Counted from the first letter of the stretch, positions 37,368 through 47,502 are shown. The stretch: 64,000 nt of DNA from Aurantiacibacter luteus (GCF_001010945.1 NZ_LBHB01000001.1:62001-126000); one strand, 5' to 3'. Numbers and translations: made by a program. Notes: a model not told the origin generated them from the sequence alone.

Positions 37368-38123
37368 ATGACCTATTGCGTTGGAATGGTTCTCGACAAA
37401 GGCCTCGTGCTGATGAGCGACACCCGGACGAACTCGGGCGTCGACAACATCTCGGTGTTCCGCAAGATGTTCACCTGGTCCAAGCCCGGCGAGCGGATCA
37501 TCTCGATGATGACCGCGGGCAACCTTGCCACTACCCAGGCAGTCATCAGCAAGCTGGAGGAGCGCACCAAGACCCCGGCGGAGCGCAACAACTCGCTGAT
37601 GGAACTGCCCACCATGTTCCAGGTGGCCGCCGAAACCGGCGCACTGCTGCGCGAAACGGTGAAGGAGACGCAGGAGAGCAACGGCGCGCGCGGGCGCGGG
37701 CGCTTCACCGCATCGATCATCCTGGCCGGCCAGATCAAGGGCATGGAGCCGCGCCTGTTCCTGATTTATCCGGAAGGCAATTTCATCGAGGCGAGCTTCG
37801 ACACGCCGTTCTTCCAGATCGGCGAGACCAAGTACGGCCGTCCCATCATCATTCGCGGCTACGACCGGCAGATGAGCTTCGAGGACGCGGTAAAGCTGCT
37901 GATGGTCAGTTTCGATTCGACCCTCAAGGCCAATCTCTCCGTCGGTCTGCCGCTGGACTTGCTGGTGATCGAACGCGACACCTTCGAGCGCACGCACGAG
38001 AAGCGCATCGAGCACACCGATCCCTATTTCGACGCGATCTCGAGCAGCTGGAGCGACGCGCTGCGCAACGCCTTCCACTCGCTGCCGGATTACTCGTTTT
38101 ACCAGCCCAGTGAAACTACGTAG
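37368..38123 (+). CDS. Anbu, ancestral proteasome beta-type subunit
   Basis: The 251-residue protein matches Anbu, the bacterial proteasome/HslV-related peptidase. It starts MTYCVGMVLDKGLVLMSDTRTNSGVD, so removal of Met would expose Thr as the nucleophile. The SDTRTN and ISVFRKMF blocks supply the usual Asp/Lys pair, and RFTASIILAGQI follows. Length and the adjacent ATP-grasp, alpha-E and transglutaminase genes agree with the class described in comparative work. No unfoldase partner is in the window; in known cases Anbu assembles on its own. RBS GGAGGTAG. The gene ends the cluster. Confidence 0.92.
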   Translation: MTYCVGMVLDKGLVLMSDTRTNSGVDNISVFRKMFTWSKPGERIISMMTAGNLATTQAVISKLEERTKTPAERNNSLMELPTMFQVAAETGALLRETVKETQESNGARGRGRFTASIILAGQIKGMEPRLFLIYPEGNFIEASFDTPFFQIGETKYGRPIIIRGYDRQMSFEDAVKLLMVSFDSTLKANLSVGLPLDLLVIERDTFERTHEKRIEHTDPYFDAISSSWSDALRNAFHSLPDYSFYQPSETT

Positions 38124-38220
38124 TGCTGCCGCGAATTTGCCTGACGTTGAAATGCTCTGATAGCTTGAGCGACACAGAAACTGACTAATTACTCGCAAGA
38201 TCACTGCCCACTAAGTGCGT

Positions 38221-38238
38221 TTCCGTAGTTTTACGGAA
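38221..38238. promoter_or_regulatory. Short palindrome upstream of LuxR-type gene
   Basis: TTCCGTA (38221-38227) and TACGGAA (38232-38238) are perfect inverted arms around a 4-nt loop in an AT-rich stretch, 60 nt before the regulator's start codon. It may be an operator for that regulator or a small hairpin. There is no homologous copy in the window that I could see. Confidence 0.35.
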
Positions 38239-38267
38239 TGCTTTTCTCCGCGTTTCCACGGCACAGT

Positions 38268-38289
38268 CCCCGCATCACAATTTGCGGGG
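38268..38289 (+). promoter_or_regulatory. Hairpin covering the Shine-Dalgarno of the LuxR-type gene
   Basis: CCCCGCA (38268-38274) pairs with TGCGGGG (38283-38289) around an 8-nt loop. The only purine-rich candidate ribosome-binding site before the ATG at 38298 is the GCGGGG in the 3' arm, so the fold would hide it. This could give translational control. Confidence 0.4.
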
Positions 38290-38297
38290 CAATTCAG

Positions 38298-38993
38298 ATG
38301 GATCAGCGAATTACGATGCACATCGTGGGCGGCGACAGCCGTTCGCGCGCCGCCCAGTCGCGGATGGTGCTGTCGATGGGCCACCATGCCGAGGTCTACT
38401 CCGATCTCGTCGAGCTGCTCGATCGACCGCCGGTGGACGGCATCATCGTCGCCTCCAGCAACGTGGCCCGGGAAGGGACGGTCGAACTGCTCGAGGAACT
38501 GGCCGACAACGGCATCTGGCTGCCGCTGGTCGCCGCTTGCGAGGATCCGGGCGTGGACGAGGTCGTGGCGGCGATCCAGGCGGGCGCGCTCGACTTCATC
38601 TCGCTGCCGATGACCGAGGACGAACTGCGCCGCGTGGTCGCCCATGTCCGCTCCGATGCCGGCCGCCATGCCGAGGCGCGGCGACGCCTGATCGACGCGC
38701 GCCGACGCATCTCGGCCCTGTCGAAGCGCGAACGCGAGGTGCTCGACTGGCTGAGCGAGGGCTGCTCCAACAAGGCCATTGCCCGCGAGCTGGAAATCAG
38801 CCCGCGCACGGTGGAGATTCACCGCGCCAACATGATGGGCAAGCTGGGCGCCAACCACGCTGCCGAGGCGGTTCGCCTGCGGCTCGAGGCGGGGACACGT
38901 CGCCGAAAAAAGCCGGTGGCGGCGGCCCGGCGCGCTACTGACACGCAGGGCGAACTGATCCAGACCATGATCATCCCGCAGCGAATAGGGTGA
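38298..38993 (+). CDS. LuxR/FixJ-type regulator with degenerate receiver
   Basis: The product (231 aa) has a receiver-like N-terminus (about 5-120) and a C-terminal LuxR helix-turn-helix (LSKREREVLDWLSEGCSNKAIARELEISPRTVEIHRANMMGKLG, about 140-185). At the place of the phospho-acceptor Asp the sequence is DGIIVASSN, with no Asp, and the N-terminal acidic pair reads VGGDSR. Phosphorylation is therefore unlikely, and it may be constitutive or respond to a partner. The ATG at 38298 is the only good start. It is isolated, with a hairpin over its ribosome-binding site and a palindrome upstream. Confidence 0.82.
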   Translation: MDQRITMHIVGGDSRSRAAQSRMVLSMGHHAEVYSDLVELLDRPPVDGIIVASSNVAREGTVELLEELADNGIWLPLVAACEDPGVDEVVAAIQAGALDFISLPMTEDELRRVVAHVRSDAGRHAEARRRLIDARRRISALSKREREVLDWLSEGCSNKAIARELEISPRTVEIHRANMMGKLGANHAAEAVRLRLEAGTRRRKKPVAAARRATDTQGELIQTMIIPQRIG

Positions 38994-39001
38994 TCTGTCT
39001 G

Positions 39002-39023
39002 CGAAGCCGCGTCCGCGGCTTCG
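39002..39023 (+). terminator. Hairpin after the LuxR-type gene
   Basis: A 9-bp perfect stem CGAAGCCGC/GCGGCTTCG (39002-39010 and 39015-39023) with a GTCC loop starts 9 nt after the stop codon. There is no T-tract after it, so it is a candidate terminator or RNA-stabilising element only. A second GC-rich hairpin is centred near 39060. Confidence 0.5.
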
Positions 39024-39136
39024 TCCTCGCTAGACGCGCTCCGCCTTCCGCCGCGCCCGCTGCGGGCGGGCGGTCGCGCCCGTCGGCGAAGCTCAGGACA
39101 GGCTTGCGGTCGGATGGTCGCCGACCGGGGTGAATC

Positions 39137-39847
39137 TCATCGACAATACGAATTCCCCTCGACCACGCCTTCGACATGAAGGTGATCGTGGTGCGCGGCA
39201 TTGTAGTCCGGGCCCAGCACCGTGCCGAAGCGGCGGCAGGCGCTGCGCTGCACCGTGCGCAGGAACTCGCGCTCGGCCGCGGTGCCGCCGTTCCAGCCCG
39301 CCTGCACGGTAATGCGCCGCCCGTCGGCGAGGGTGAAGCCGCCCACGTCGATCGCCGCCGCGGTGGCGTGGGCCGATCGGCGGGTGCTGCCCGCCACGTT
39401 GCGGCACGAATAGCTGCCCATCGTCTGGATGCTCGCCAGCGGGCTGCCGAGGATCTGCCGCGCCGCGCGGTCCACGCCGAACCGCGCCCAGGCGGCGAAT
39501 GCGGCGCCGACCGGGCAGGTGACGGGGCCGATGTTGCTGACGCCGAGATCGCCCGAATCGCCGCGAAGGGCATGCATCTGCACAGTGCCGAGCGTGGCGC
39601 AGCCCTGCTCGCGGTACCGGTCGGGCAGGGGGTCGAAGCGCACGCCGCTCTGGCCCAGTGCGCTCAGGCACTGCGCCGCGGCGGCACTGCGGGCGGCGGG
39701 CAGCGGCGCGGCGATGCGCGGAGCGGGGGCGGTCGACGCGCGGCCCGCGTTCGTCGTGCGGGCGTCCCGCTCACCGCCGCCGCCCGGCAGCATGGAGCAT
39801 CCCGCGAGCGCGAGGCTCAGGAGAGGGAGTAGCGCGATGGTCCTCAT
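39137..39847 (-). CDS. Extensin-like C-terminal domain lipoprotein
   Basis: The product (236 aa) has a lipoprotein signal (LLSLALAGC, Cys17) and an extensin-like C-terminal domain, a bacterial family with a D-Ala-D-Ala-peptidase-like fold. Blocks are CPVGAAFAAWARFGVD, SYSCRNVAGSTRRSAHATAAAIDVGGF and the terminal HHDHLHVE. The His/Asp set resembles the zinc site of M15 peptidases, so a cell-wall role is plausible. The nearest start is the ATG at 39847 (another is 9 nt upstream). Upstream in-frame extension is unlikely. Confidence 0.83.
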   Translation of the reverse strand: MRTIALLPLLSLALAGCSMLPGGGGERDARTTNAGRASTAPAPRIAAPLPAARSAAAAQCLSALGQSGVRFDPLPDRYREQGCATLGTVQMHALRGDSGDLGVSNIGPVTCPVGAAFAAWARFGVDRAARQILGSPLASIQTMGSYSCRNVAGSTRRSAHATAAAIDVGGFTLADGRRITVQAGWNGGTAAEREFLRTVQRSACRRFGTVLGPDYNAAHHDHLHVEGVVEGNSYCR

Positions 39848-40049
39848 GGCGATCATCCTGCGGCGTTCAGCGTCCCCCGTGGTTAGGACCGGCATGGTTA
39901 ACACCGCTCTAACGCGCCGCATCGTCGCGGGCGGCGGAACCGGCAGACGGTTTCGCAAGTAACCTTTGACTCGTGACCACGCATCCCTAGTGCCGCCGGC
40001 GGGCCACGCGGTCCCAACGCCGCGCGAGCTCTCTGCAAGGAGAGAATAC

Positions 40050-41210
40050 ATGACTGACCAACCCGCTCTGAAGCCGGAGCGCCCGTTCTTTTCGTCCGGC
40101 CCCACCGCCAAGCCTCCGGGCTGGTCGCTGGACAAGATCGACACCCGTAGTATGGGCCGTTCGCACCGCTCGAAGCTCGGCAAGTCCCGCCTCAAATACG
40201 CCATCGACCTCAGCCGCGAACTGCTGGGCGTGCCCGACGACTATCTCGTCGGCATCATGCCTGGCAGTGACACCGGCGCGCTGGAATGCGCGATGTGGAC
40301 CATGCTGGGCGCCGGGCCGGCGACGGTCGCGGCGTGGGAAAGCTTCGGCAACGTGTGGATTCAGGACGCGGTCAAGCAGCTCAAGCTGCCCGACCTGACC
40401 GTGCTCGAGGCCGACTACGGCGAAATCCCCGACCTCGCCAGCATCCCGCAGGACAACGACGTCGTCTTCACCTGGAACGGCACCACCTCGGGCGCGAAGA
40501 TCGCGGACACCGACTGGCTGGTTCCAGGCCGCAAGGGCGTGACGATCAACGATGCCACCAGCGCCGTCTTCGCGCAGGAGATGGACTGGGCCAAGCTCGA
40601 TGCCACCACCTACTCGTGGCAAAAGGTGATGGGCAGCGAGGCCGCGCACGGGATGCTGGTCCTCAGCCCCAAGGCCGTCGAGCGCATCGAGAGCTACGAT
40701 CCCGCCTGGCCTCTGCCCAAGCTGTTCCGCCTGAAGAAGGGCGGCAAGCTGAACCGCGACATCTTCGAAGGCGCGACCATCAACACCCCCTCCATGCTGG
40801 CGACCGAGGATTACATCGTCAGCCTCGAATGGGCGCAGTCTATCGGCGGGCGTCAGGCCATGTTCGAGCGCGCCGACGCGAACGCGAAGATCGTCACCGA
40901 CTGGATCGAGGCGACACCGTGGCTGCGAAACATGGTGCCCGACCCGGCCCAGCGGACCAACACCGGCGTGTGCATGGTCTTCCAGGGCGACTGGTACGAG
41001 AGCCTTTCGCCCGACGATCAGGCCGCGGTGCCGAAGAACATTGCTTCCAAGCTGGAAGCGCTGGACGTCGGCTACGACTTCAACGGCTACCGCGACGCCC
41101 CGCCGTCCTTGCGCATCTGGTGCGGCGGCTCGGTCGAGCAGGAGGACATCAAGCGCCTGCTGCCGTGGATCGAGTGGGCCTATGCCGAGGCGCAGGCCGG
41201 GCGGCTCTAG
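40050..41210 (+). CDS. serC: Phosphoserine aminotransferase
   Basis: The 386-aa protein is the PLP-dependent transaminase of serine synthesis and, in some bacteria, pyridoxal synthesis. It has the alphaproteobacterial-type N-terminus RPFFSSGPTAKPPGW, IMPGSDTGALECAMW, FTWNGTTSGAKI and the PLP-Lys block YSWQKVMGSEAAHG. RIWCGGSVEQEDI lies near the end. The ATG at 40050 follows AAGGAGAGAATAC. Two REP-like elements separate it from serA, with which it forms the serine pathway. pdxJ, which also depends on this route in some organisms, is elsewhere in the window. Confidence 0.95.
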   Translation: MTDQPALKPERPFFSSGPTAKPPGWSLDKIDTRSMGRSHRSKLGKSRLKYAIDLSRELLGVPDDYLVGIMPGSDTGALECAMWTMLGAGPATVAAWESFGNVWIQDAVKQLKLPDLTVLEADYGEIPDLASIPQDNDVVFTWNGTTSGAKIADTDWLVPGRKGVTINDATSAVFAQEMDWAKLDATTYSWQKVMGSEAAHGMLVLSPKAVERIESYDPAWPLPKLFRLKKGGKLNRDIFEGATINTPSMLATEDYIVSLEWAQSIGGRQAMFERADANAKIVTDWIEATPWLRNMVPDPAQRTNTGVCMVFQGDWYESLSPDDQAAVPKNIASKLEALDVGYDFNGYRDAPPSLRIWCGGSVEQEDIKRLLPWIEWAYAEAQAGRL

Positions 41211-41235
41211 CCACTGCTTGTCCCTTCACAGCTCA

Positions 41236-41340
41236 TCCTGAGCTTGTCGAAGGATCGCTTTTCTTTTTCCGCCGCGTCCAGAGGAAAGGACGACCGTTGG
41301 CCTTTCAGGCCCTCTGCGAGTCCGACAGGCTCAGGGCGAG
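41236..41340. repeat. REP-like inverted pair between serC and serA
   Basis: TCCTGAGCTTGTCGAAGGA at 41236-41254 and TCCGACAGGCTCAGGGCGAG at 41321-41340 are opposite copies of the dispersed element also present inside gpsA. A small GGCCT/AGGCC hairpin (41299-41311) sits between them. The block can fold as a long imperfect stem-loop, like a BIME, and may end or stabilise transcripts between the two genes. Confidence 0.75.
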
Positions 41341-41364
41341 CGGATTTTGTTTTCCGAGGTTGAT

Positions 41365-42966
41365 ATGTCCCAGAAACCCAAAGTCCTCATTTCCGACAAG
41401 ATGGACCCCAACGCCGCGCGCATCTTCGAGGAGCGCGGCTGCGACGTCGATGTCATCACCGGCGAGACGCCGGAACAGCTCGCCGCGCGCGTCGGCGAAT
41501 ACGACGGCCTCGCCATCCGTTCCTCGACTAAGGTGACGAAGGAAATTCTCGCCGCCGCCGACAACCTGAAGGTGATCGGCCGCGCCGGGATCGGCGTCGA
41601 CAACGTCGACATTCCCGCCGCCAGCGCCAAGGGCGTGGTGGTGATGAACACGCCGTTCGGCAATTCCATCACCACCGCCGAACACGCCATCGCCCTCATC
41701 ATGGCGCTCGCCCGGCAGATCCCCGAGGCCAATGCCGAGACGCAGGCGGGTGAATGGCCCAAGTCCAAGTTCATGGGCGTGGAGGTGACCGGCAAGACGC
41801 TCGGCCTGATCGGGTCGGGCAACATTGGCTCCATCGTGGCTTCCCGCGCGCAGGGCCTGAAGATGAAGGTCGTCGCCTACGATCCTTTCCTCTCGCCCGA
41901 GCGGGCGCTGGAACTGGGCGTGGAGAAGGTGGATCTGGGCGATCTGCTCGCCCGCGCCGACTTCATCACGCTGCACACCCCGCTGACGGAGGAGACGCGC
42001 AACATCCTCAGCCGCGAGCGGCTCGAGCAGACGAAGCAGGGCGTGCGGATCGTCAACTGCGCGCGTGGCGGGCTGATCGACGAGGCGGCGCTGAAGGACG
42101 GGCTCGACAGCGGCCACATCGCCGGCGCCGCGCTCGATGTCTTTGCCACCGAACCGCCGCCCGCCGACCACCCGCTGTTCGGCACGCCGGGCTTCACCTG
42201 CACCCCGCACCTGGGCGCTTCGACCACCGAGGCGCAGGTCAACGTGGCGCTGCAGGTCGCCGAGCAGATGGCCGACTACCTCGTCACCGGCGGCGTCACC
42301 AATGCGCTGAACGTGCCTTCGCTCAGCGCCGAGGAGGCCCCACGCCTGAAGCCCTATATCGCGCTGGCCGAGAAGCTCGGCTCGCTGGTCGGCCAGCTCG
42401 AGGGGCCAGGCGTGAAATCGCTGACCGTCGAGGTCGAAGGCGCGGCGGCCGAACTGAACTTGAAGCCCATCACCGCCGCCGTGCTGGCGGGCATGATGCG
42501 CACCTTCTCCGACACCATCAACATGGTCAACGCGCCCATCCTCGCCAAGGAGAACGGGCTCGACGTGCGCGAGGTGCGGCGCGGCAAGGAAGGCAATTAC
42601 CACACGCTGCTGCGCGTGGTCGCCAAGACGCCCGACCGCACGCGCGAGGTGGCCGGCAGCCTGTTCGGCGAGGACGAGATGCGGCTGGTGGAGATCGCCG
42701 GAACGCGGATCGAGACCGACCTCGAAGGCCACATGATCTACATCGTCAACGAGGACGCGCCGGGCTTCATCGGACGGCTCGGCTCCACGCTGGGCAATGC
42801 CGGGGTCAACATCGGCAACTTCCACCTGGGTCGCCGCCTGCCGGACAAGCACCAGGGCGGCGATGCCGTGCTGATGCTCAGCCTCGACCAGCAGCCCGAC
42901 GATGCGACGGTAAAGGCCATCTGCGCGCTGGAAGGCGTGAAGAAGGTGAAGTCGCTTTCGTTCTGA
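41365..42966 (+). CDS. serA: D-3-phosphoglycerate dehydrogenase, long form
   Basis: The product (533 aa) catalyses the first step of serine synthesis. It is the long type with an intervening domain and C-terminal ACT domain: VLISDKMDPNAARIFEERG, the NAD motif LIGSGNIGSIVASRA, VNCARGGLIDE, the catalytic His block PHLGASTTEAQ, and ACT-like EDAPGFIGRLGSTLG. The ATG at 41365 is chosen (the upstream M at 41347 has no separate RBS). hisZ follows after 25 nt. Confidence 0.95.
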   Translation: MSQKPKVLISDKMDPNAARIFEERGCDVDVITGETPEQLAARVGEYDGLAIRSSTKVTKEILAAADNLKVIGRAGIGVDNVDIPAASAKGVVVMNTPFGNSITTAEHAIALIMALARQIPEANAETQAGEWPKSKFMGVEVTGKTLGLIGSGNIGSIVASRAQGLKMKVVAYDPFLSPERALELGVEKVDLGDLLARADFITLHTPLTEETRNILSRERLEQTKQGVRIVNCARGGLIDEAALKDGLDSGHIAGAALDVFATEPPPADHPLFGTPGFTCTPHLGASTTEAQVNVALQVAEQMADYLVTGGVTNALNVPSLSAEEAPRLKPYIALAEKLGSLVGQLEGPGVKSLTVEVEGAAAELNLKPITAAVLAGMMRTFSDTINMVNAPILAKENGLDVREVRRGKEGNYHTLLRVVAKTPDRTREVAGSLFGEDEMRLVEIAGTRIETDLEGHMIYIVNEDAPGFIGRLGSTLGNAGVNIGNFHLGRRLPDKHQGGDAVLMLSLDQQPDDATVKAICALEGVKKVKSLSF

Positions 42967-42991
42967 AAGCGTCGCGGTTAGGGCACCGGCC

Positions 42992-44113
42992 ATGACGACC
43001 GACCCGACCCGCGACCTCCTTCCCGAGGGCCTAGAAGATCGCCTGCCGCAAAGCGCGGCGGCGGTCGCCCGCATCCAGCGCGCCGTGCTCGACGTGATGC
43101 GCAGCCACGGGTATGACCGCGTGCGCCCGCCGCTCATCGAGTTCGAGGCCAGCATGGCGAGCCGCATGGACGGCCTATCCACGCGGCAGATGTTTCGCTT
43201 CGTCGATCCCAAAAGCCTGCGCACGCTGGCCCTGCGCTCTGACATCACCGTGCAGGTCGGGCGGATCGCGGCCACCGGCCTCTCCGGCGCGGCACGCCCG
43301 CTCAGGCTGTGTTACGCCGGGCAGGTGGCGCGTATCGCGGGCGACATGCTCGATCCCCGGCGCGAGGAATTGCAGCTGGGGGCCGAACTCGTCGGCGCGG
43401 ATAGCGTGGCCGCCGCGGGCGAGGTGGTCGAGGTCGCCATCGAGGCGCTGGAGGCCGCGGGCGCCACCGGGGTCTCGGTCGATTTCACGCTGCCCGATCT
43501 CGTCGATACGCTGGCCGATGGCCCGCTGCCGCTGGACGCTGCCACGCGCGAGGCCGTTCGGCGCGAGCTCGACGCCAAGGACGCTGGCGGACTGGTGGAG
43601 GCGGGGGGCGAGGCCTACCTGCCGTTGATCCACGCCGCGGGCGCTTTCGACGAGGCGGTGGAGCGCCTCGACGCGATCGACGGTGCGGGCGTTCTCGATA
43701 GCCGCATCGCGGGCCTGAAGGAGATCGCCGAGCGTGTGCGTGGAAGGGCGCGCCTTACGCTCGACCCCAGCGAGCGCCACGGCTTCGCTTACCAGAGCTG
43801 GCTGGGTTTCACCCTTTACGCAGATGGCGTGCGCGGCGCGCTGGGGCGCGGGGGCACCTATCGCATCGGCGGCAGCGACGAGGCCGCGACGGGCTTCTCG
43901 CTCTACCCGGAAGGTCTGGTGGAGGCGGTCAAGGCCGATGAGGACCTAGGCCGCCGCCTGTTCCTGCCGCTTGGGCACGACCGCGAGGCCGCTGCGCGCC
44001 TGCGATCGGAAGGCTGGCGAACGGTCGCGGCGCTCTCCGAAGCCGACGAGGCGGCGGAGCTGGGCTGCTCGCACCGCCTCGATGGCGCTGAGGCCATTTC
44101 CGTCAGAAGCTAG
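42992..44113 (+). CDS. hisZ: ATP phosphoribosyltransferase regulatory subunit
   Basis: The 373-aa protein is a histidyl-tRNA-synthetase-like paralogue, HisZ, which regulates the short form of HisG. It has LLPEGLEDRLPQSAAAVARIQRAVLDVMRSHGYD, LRSDITVQVGRIAA and TYRIGGSDEAATGFSLYPE. It is shorter than HisS and lacks the anticodon-binding domain, so HisS is excluded. serA-hisZ-purA order is common in sphingomonads; here two minus-strand genes separate it from purA. Its 3' end overlaps the aldo/keto reductase gene by 11 nt tail-to-tail. HisG is not in the window. Confidence 0.88.
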   Translation: MTTDPTRDLLPEGLEDRLPQSAAAVARIQRAVLDVMRSHGYDRVRPPLIEFEASMASRMDGLSTRQMFRFVDPKSLRTLALRSDITVQVGRIAATGLSGAARPLRLCYAGQVARIAGDMLDPRREELQLGAELVGADSVAAAGEVVEVAIEALEAAGATGVSVDFTLPDLVDTLADGPLPLDAATREAVRRELDAKDAGGLVEAGGEAYLPLIHAAGAFDEAVERLDAIDGAGVLDSRIAGLKEIAERVRGRARLTLDPSERHGFAYQSWLGFTLYADGVRGALGRGGTYRIGGSDEAATGFSLYPEGLVEAVKADEDLGRRLFLPLGHDREAAARLRSEGWRTVAALSEADEAAELGCSHRLDGAEAISVRS

Positions 44114-44915
44114 ACGGTTCGGGCCCCATGCGGCCGTCCGCGCTGTCGAGCGCGTCTATGGCGGCCATCTGCTCGTCCGAGAGCGTCACCTCCAGCGCGC
44201 GGAAGTTCTCGGCGATGTGATCGCGGCTGCTGGAGCGGGGCAGCGGGTTCAGCCCGTGTTGCAGATGCCAGGCGAGGATGACGGCGGAGGCGGGTGCGCC
44301 AACTTCTTTGGCGATGCGGCCGACGACCTCGCCCTGCAATCCCTCGCCCTGGCCGAGCGGCGACCAGGTCTGGGTAACGATTCCCATCTCGTCGTGCACG
44401 CGGCGCAGGTCTCGCTGCTGGAAGCTGGGGTGCAGTTCGATCTGGTTGAGCGCGGGCACCACGCCCGTCGCATCGACAATGGCCTTCAGGTCTTCCTCAC
44501 GAAAATTGCTGACGCCGATGGACTTGGCCTTGCCCTGGTCTCTCGCCTCGATCAGCGCCTTCCAGGTGTCGACCGCCTTGCCAGCGCTCGGCACCGGCCA
44601 GTGGATGAGCAGCATATCGACATAGTCGCGGCCCAGACGCTCAAGGCTCGCATCGAAGGCGGCCAGCGCCTTGTCGTAGCCCTGGTCGTCGTTCCAGATC
44701 TTTGTCTGGAGGAAGATGTCGCTCCATTCGCCGATGCCGCGGCCCACCTGCTCTTCGTTCTTGTAGATCGAGGCGGTGTCGATCAGCCAGTAGCCGACAT
44801 CGAGCGCGGATTTCACCGCGTCGGTCGCGGTCTCTCCCTCCAGTTTCCAGGTGCCGAAGCCCAGCTGCGGGATCTGGCGGTCATCGTTGAGGGTGAGGGT
44901 AGGTTGGTCGGTCAT
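44103..44915 (-). CDS. Aldo/keto reductase
   Basis: The product (270 aa) is an NADPH-dependent carbonyl reductase of the DkgA/DkgB-like type. It has GFGTWKLEGE, the active-site block DVGYWLIDTASIYKNEEQVG (catalytic Asp, Tyr), QTKIWNDDQGY (Lys), LIHWPVP (His), SIGVSNFREEDL, and the C-terminal cofactor motif PRSSSRDHIAENFRA. All catalytic tetrad residues are visible. The ATG at 44915 is preceded by AAAGGAGACC. The substrate is unknown (2,5-diketo-D-gluconate or methylglyoxal-type). The gene is probably transcribed alone or with the upstream DUF5694 gene. Confidence 0.88.
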   Translation of the reverse strand: MTDQPTLTLNDDRQIPQLGFGTWKLEGETATDAVKSALDVGYWLIDTASIYKNEEQVGRGIGEWSDIFLQTKIWNDDQGYDKALAAFDASLERLGRDYVDMLLIHWPVPSAGKAVDTWKALIEARDQGKAKSIGVSNFREEDLKAIVDATGVVPALNQIELHPSFQQRDLRRVHDEMGIVTQTWSPLGQGEGLQGEVVGRIAKEVGAPASAVILAWHLQHGLNPLPRSSSRDHIAENFRALEVTLSDEQMAAIDALDSADGRMGPEPSSF

Positions 44916-44955
44916 GTGGTCTCCTTTTGGGAGGCCAACGCACGAACCGCGCAAG

Positions 44956-46065
44956 CTATCCGCCATTCGCCTCTGCGGCCAGGATCGCGTCCAAGTCGGC
45001 GATCTCGACGTCGCTCGTCATGCCGAGGTAGCGTTCGTAATAGGGCTTGTGCGAGGCACCGACCACGGCGAGCACGCGGTAGCCGTCGCCCAGCACCTCG
45101 CGCACGTTGGCGGCCATGCGCATGTTGCGCATCTCCCAGTAGGCGAAATACTGTCGGCCGGCGCCGCGCGGCAGGGTGGAGCCCGCCGCCGCGGCGAAAT
45201 CGCCCTGCACCGCCAGGCGCTGCTCCGTGGGTGAGTTCATGTAGCGGTACCAGTCTATGACGGGCTCGCCCGCCGCGACCCGTGCGTCCCAGCCCGTCAG
45301 GTTGCCCATGCGCTCCTGCGTCGCCGGGTTGTTCCACAACGCCATCATTTCGGCACCGAAGTCTTCCTCGGCAATCGGGGTCAGCCAGCGCACGCCGCGC
45401 TGCTCGTCCACCGGCCAGACGCGCTCGTGCCCCAGCCGGGCGGCGAGCGGCGCGGCGATGATGTTGTCCTCGTTCTGCCGCGTCAGCCGCCGGTCGAGAT
45501 AGGCCGCCAGGTCGGCGGTCAGCGGGCCCTGCGCCACCCGCTCTTCCGGCGGCAGGCGCAGCCACTGCACGGCGGCCGAGGTGGGATTGCCGGTGGCAAG
45601 AAACAGCAGCGCGAGACGGCGGCGCTCGGCGGCAGGGCGGTCTGCCGCGGCCTCGGCGAGCATGGCCTCCAGTTCCTCGGCGGCGGCAGGCTGCGTCATC
45701 CCGAGCGCTGCGAGCGCGGGTGCGGGATTGAGGCAATAGGTTTCCGCCACGTCCGGATAGGCAAAGGCGTAGTCGCGCAGGTACGCGCACTCGGCCCCGC
45801 CGATGCTCTCGATGGCGATGCGATCGGGCGCCCAGGCCGCCAGCCGGTCCAGCAGGGCATCGAAGCGGGCAGTGTCGAAGTCGTCGGGCAGCGAGGAGAG
45901 ATGACTGGTGCCGAGCACGGCGAGCTGGCTCAGGTTGCCGCGCTCGCGCGCCGCGGCATCGGCATATTCGGTTGCCGCGCCGGGGCGATCGTCCTGGGCG
46001 AGGGCGGGGCTGTTCGATAGCGCGAGGGCGGCGAGCGCCAGCAGGGCGCGGGGGGTCCGTTCCAT
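44956..46065 (-). CDS. Secreted DUF5694/TraB-like protein
   Basis: The 369-residue product has a signal peptide ending NSPALAQ. Its body matches the DUF5694 type, with LAVLGTSHLSSLPDDFD near the start, PDRIAIESIGGAECAYL, and the C-terminal RVLAVVGASHKPYYERYL. The His pairs in GTSHL and GASHK recall the TraB/GumN family, whose members are proposed metal-dependent enzymes, but the function is unknown. It is 40 nt upstream of the aldo/keto reductase on the same strand and divergent from purA (124 nt). Confidence 0.72.
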   Translation of the reverse strand: MERTPRALLALAALALSNSPALAQDDRPGAATEYADAAARERGNLSQLAVLGTSHLSSLPDDFDTARFDALLDRLAAWAPDRIAIESIGGAECAYLRDYAFAYPDVAETYCLNPAPALAALGMTQPAAAEELEAMLAEAAADRPAAERRRLALLFLATGNPTSAAVQWLRLPPEERVAQGPLTADLAAYLDRRLTRQNEDNIIAAPLAARLGHERVWPVDEQRGVRWLTPIAEEDFGAEMMALWNNPATQERMGNLTGWDARVAAGEPVIDWYRYMNSPTEQRLAVQGDFAAAAGSTLPRGAGRQYFAYWEMRNMRMAANVREVLGDGYRVLAVVGASHKPYYERYLGMTSDVEIADLDAILAAEANGG

Positions 46066-46189
46066 GCAGCCGCCGATGCCATAGCGGGGCCCTCCGCGCC
46101 AAGGGGAAAGCCGCGTGCTCCCCGGTTGCCCTCGTGCCCGCCAGCGCCTAACGCGCCCACGGTTTCACGCGCGAAGGACAGCTCTGACT

Positions 46190-47479
<1,290 letters not shown>

Positions 47480-47502
47480 CGATCTTGACTTGAGCCCGTT
47501 CT

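Noticed and set aside
42992-44113. Histidyl-tRNA synthetase
   Set aside because: Length and the lack of an anticodon-binding domain, with serA-hisZ context, fit HisZ better.
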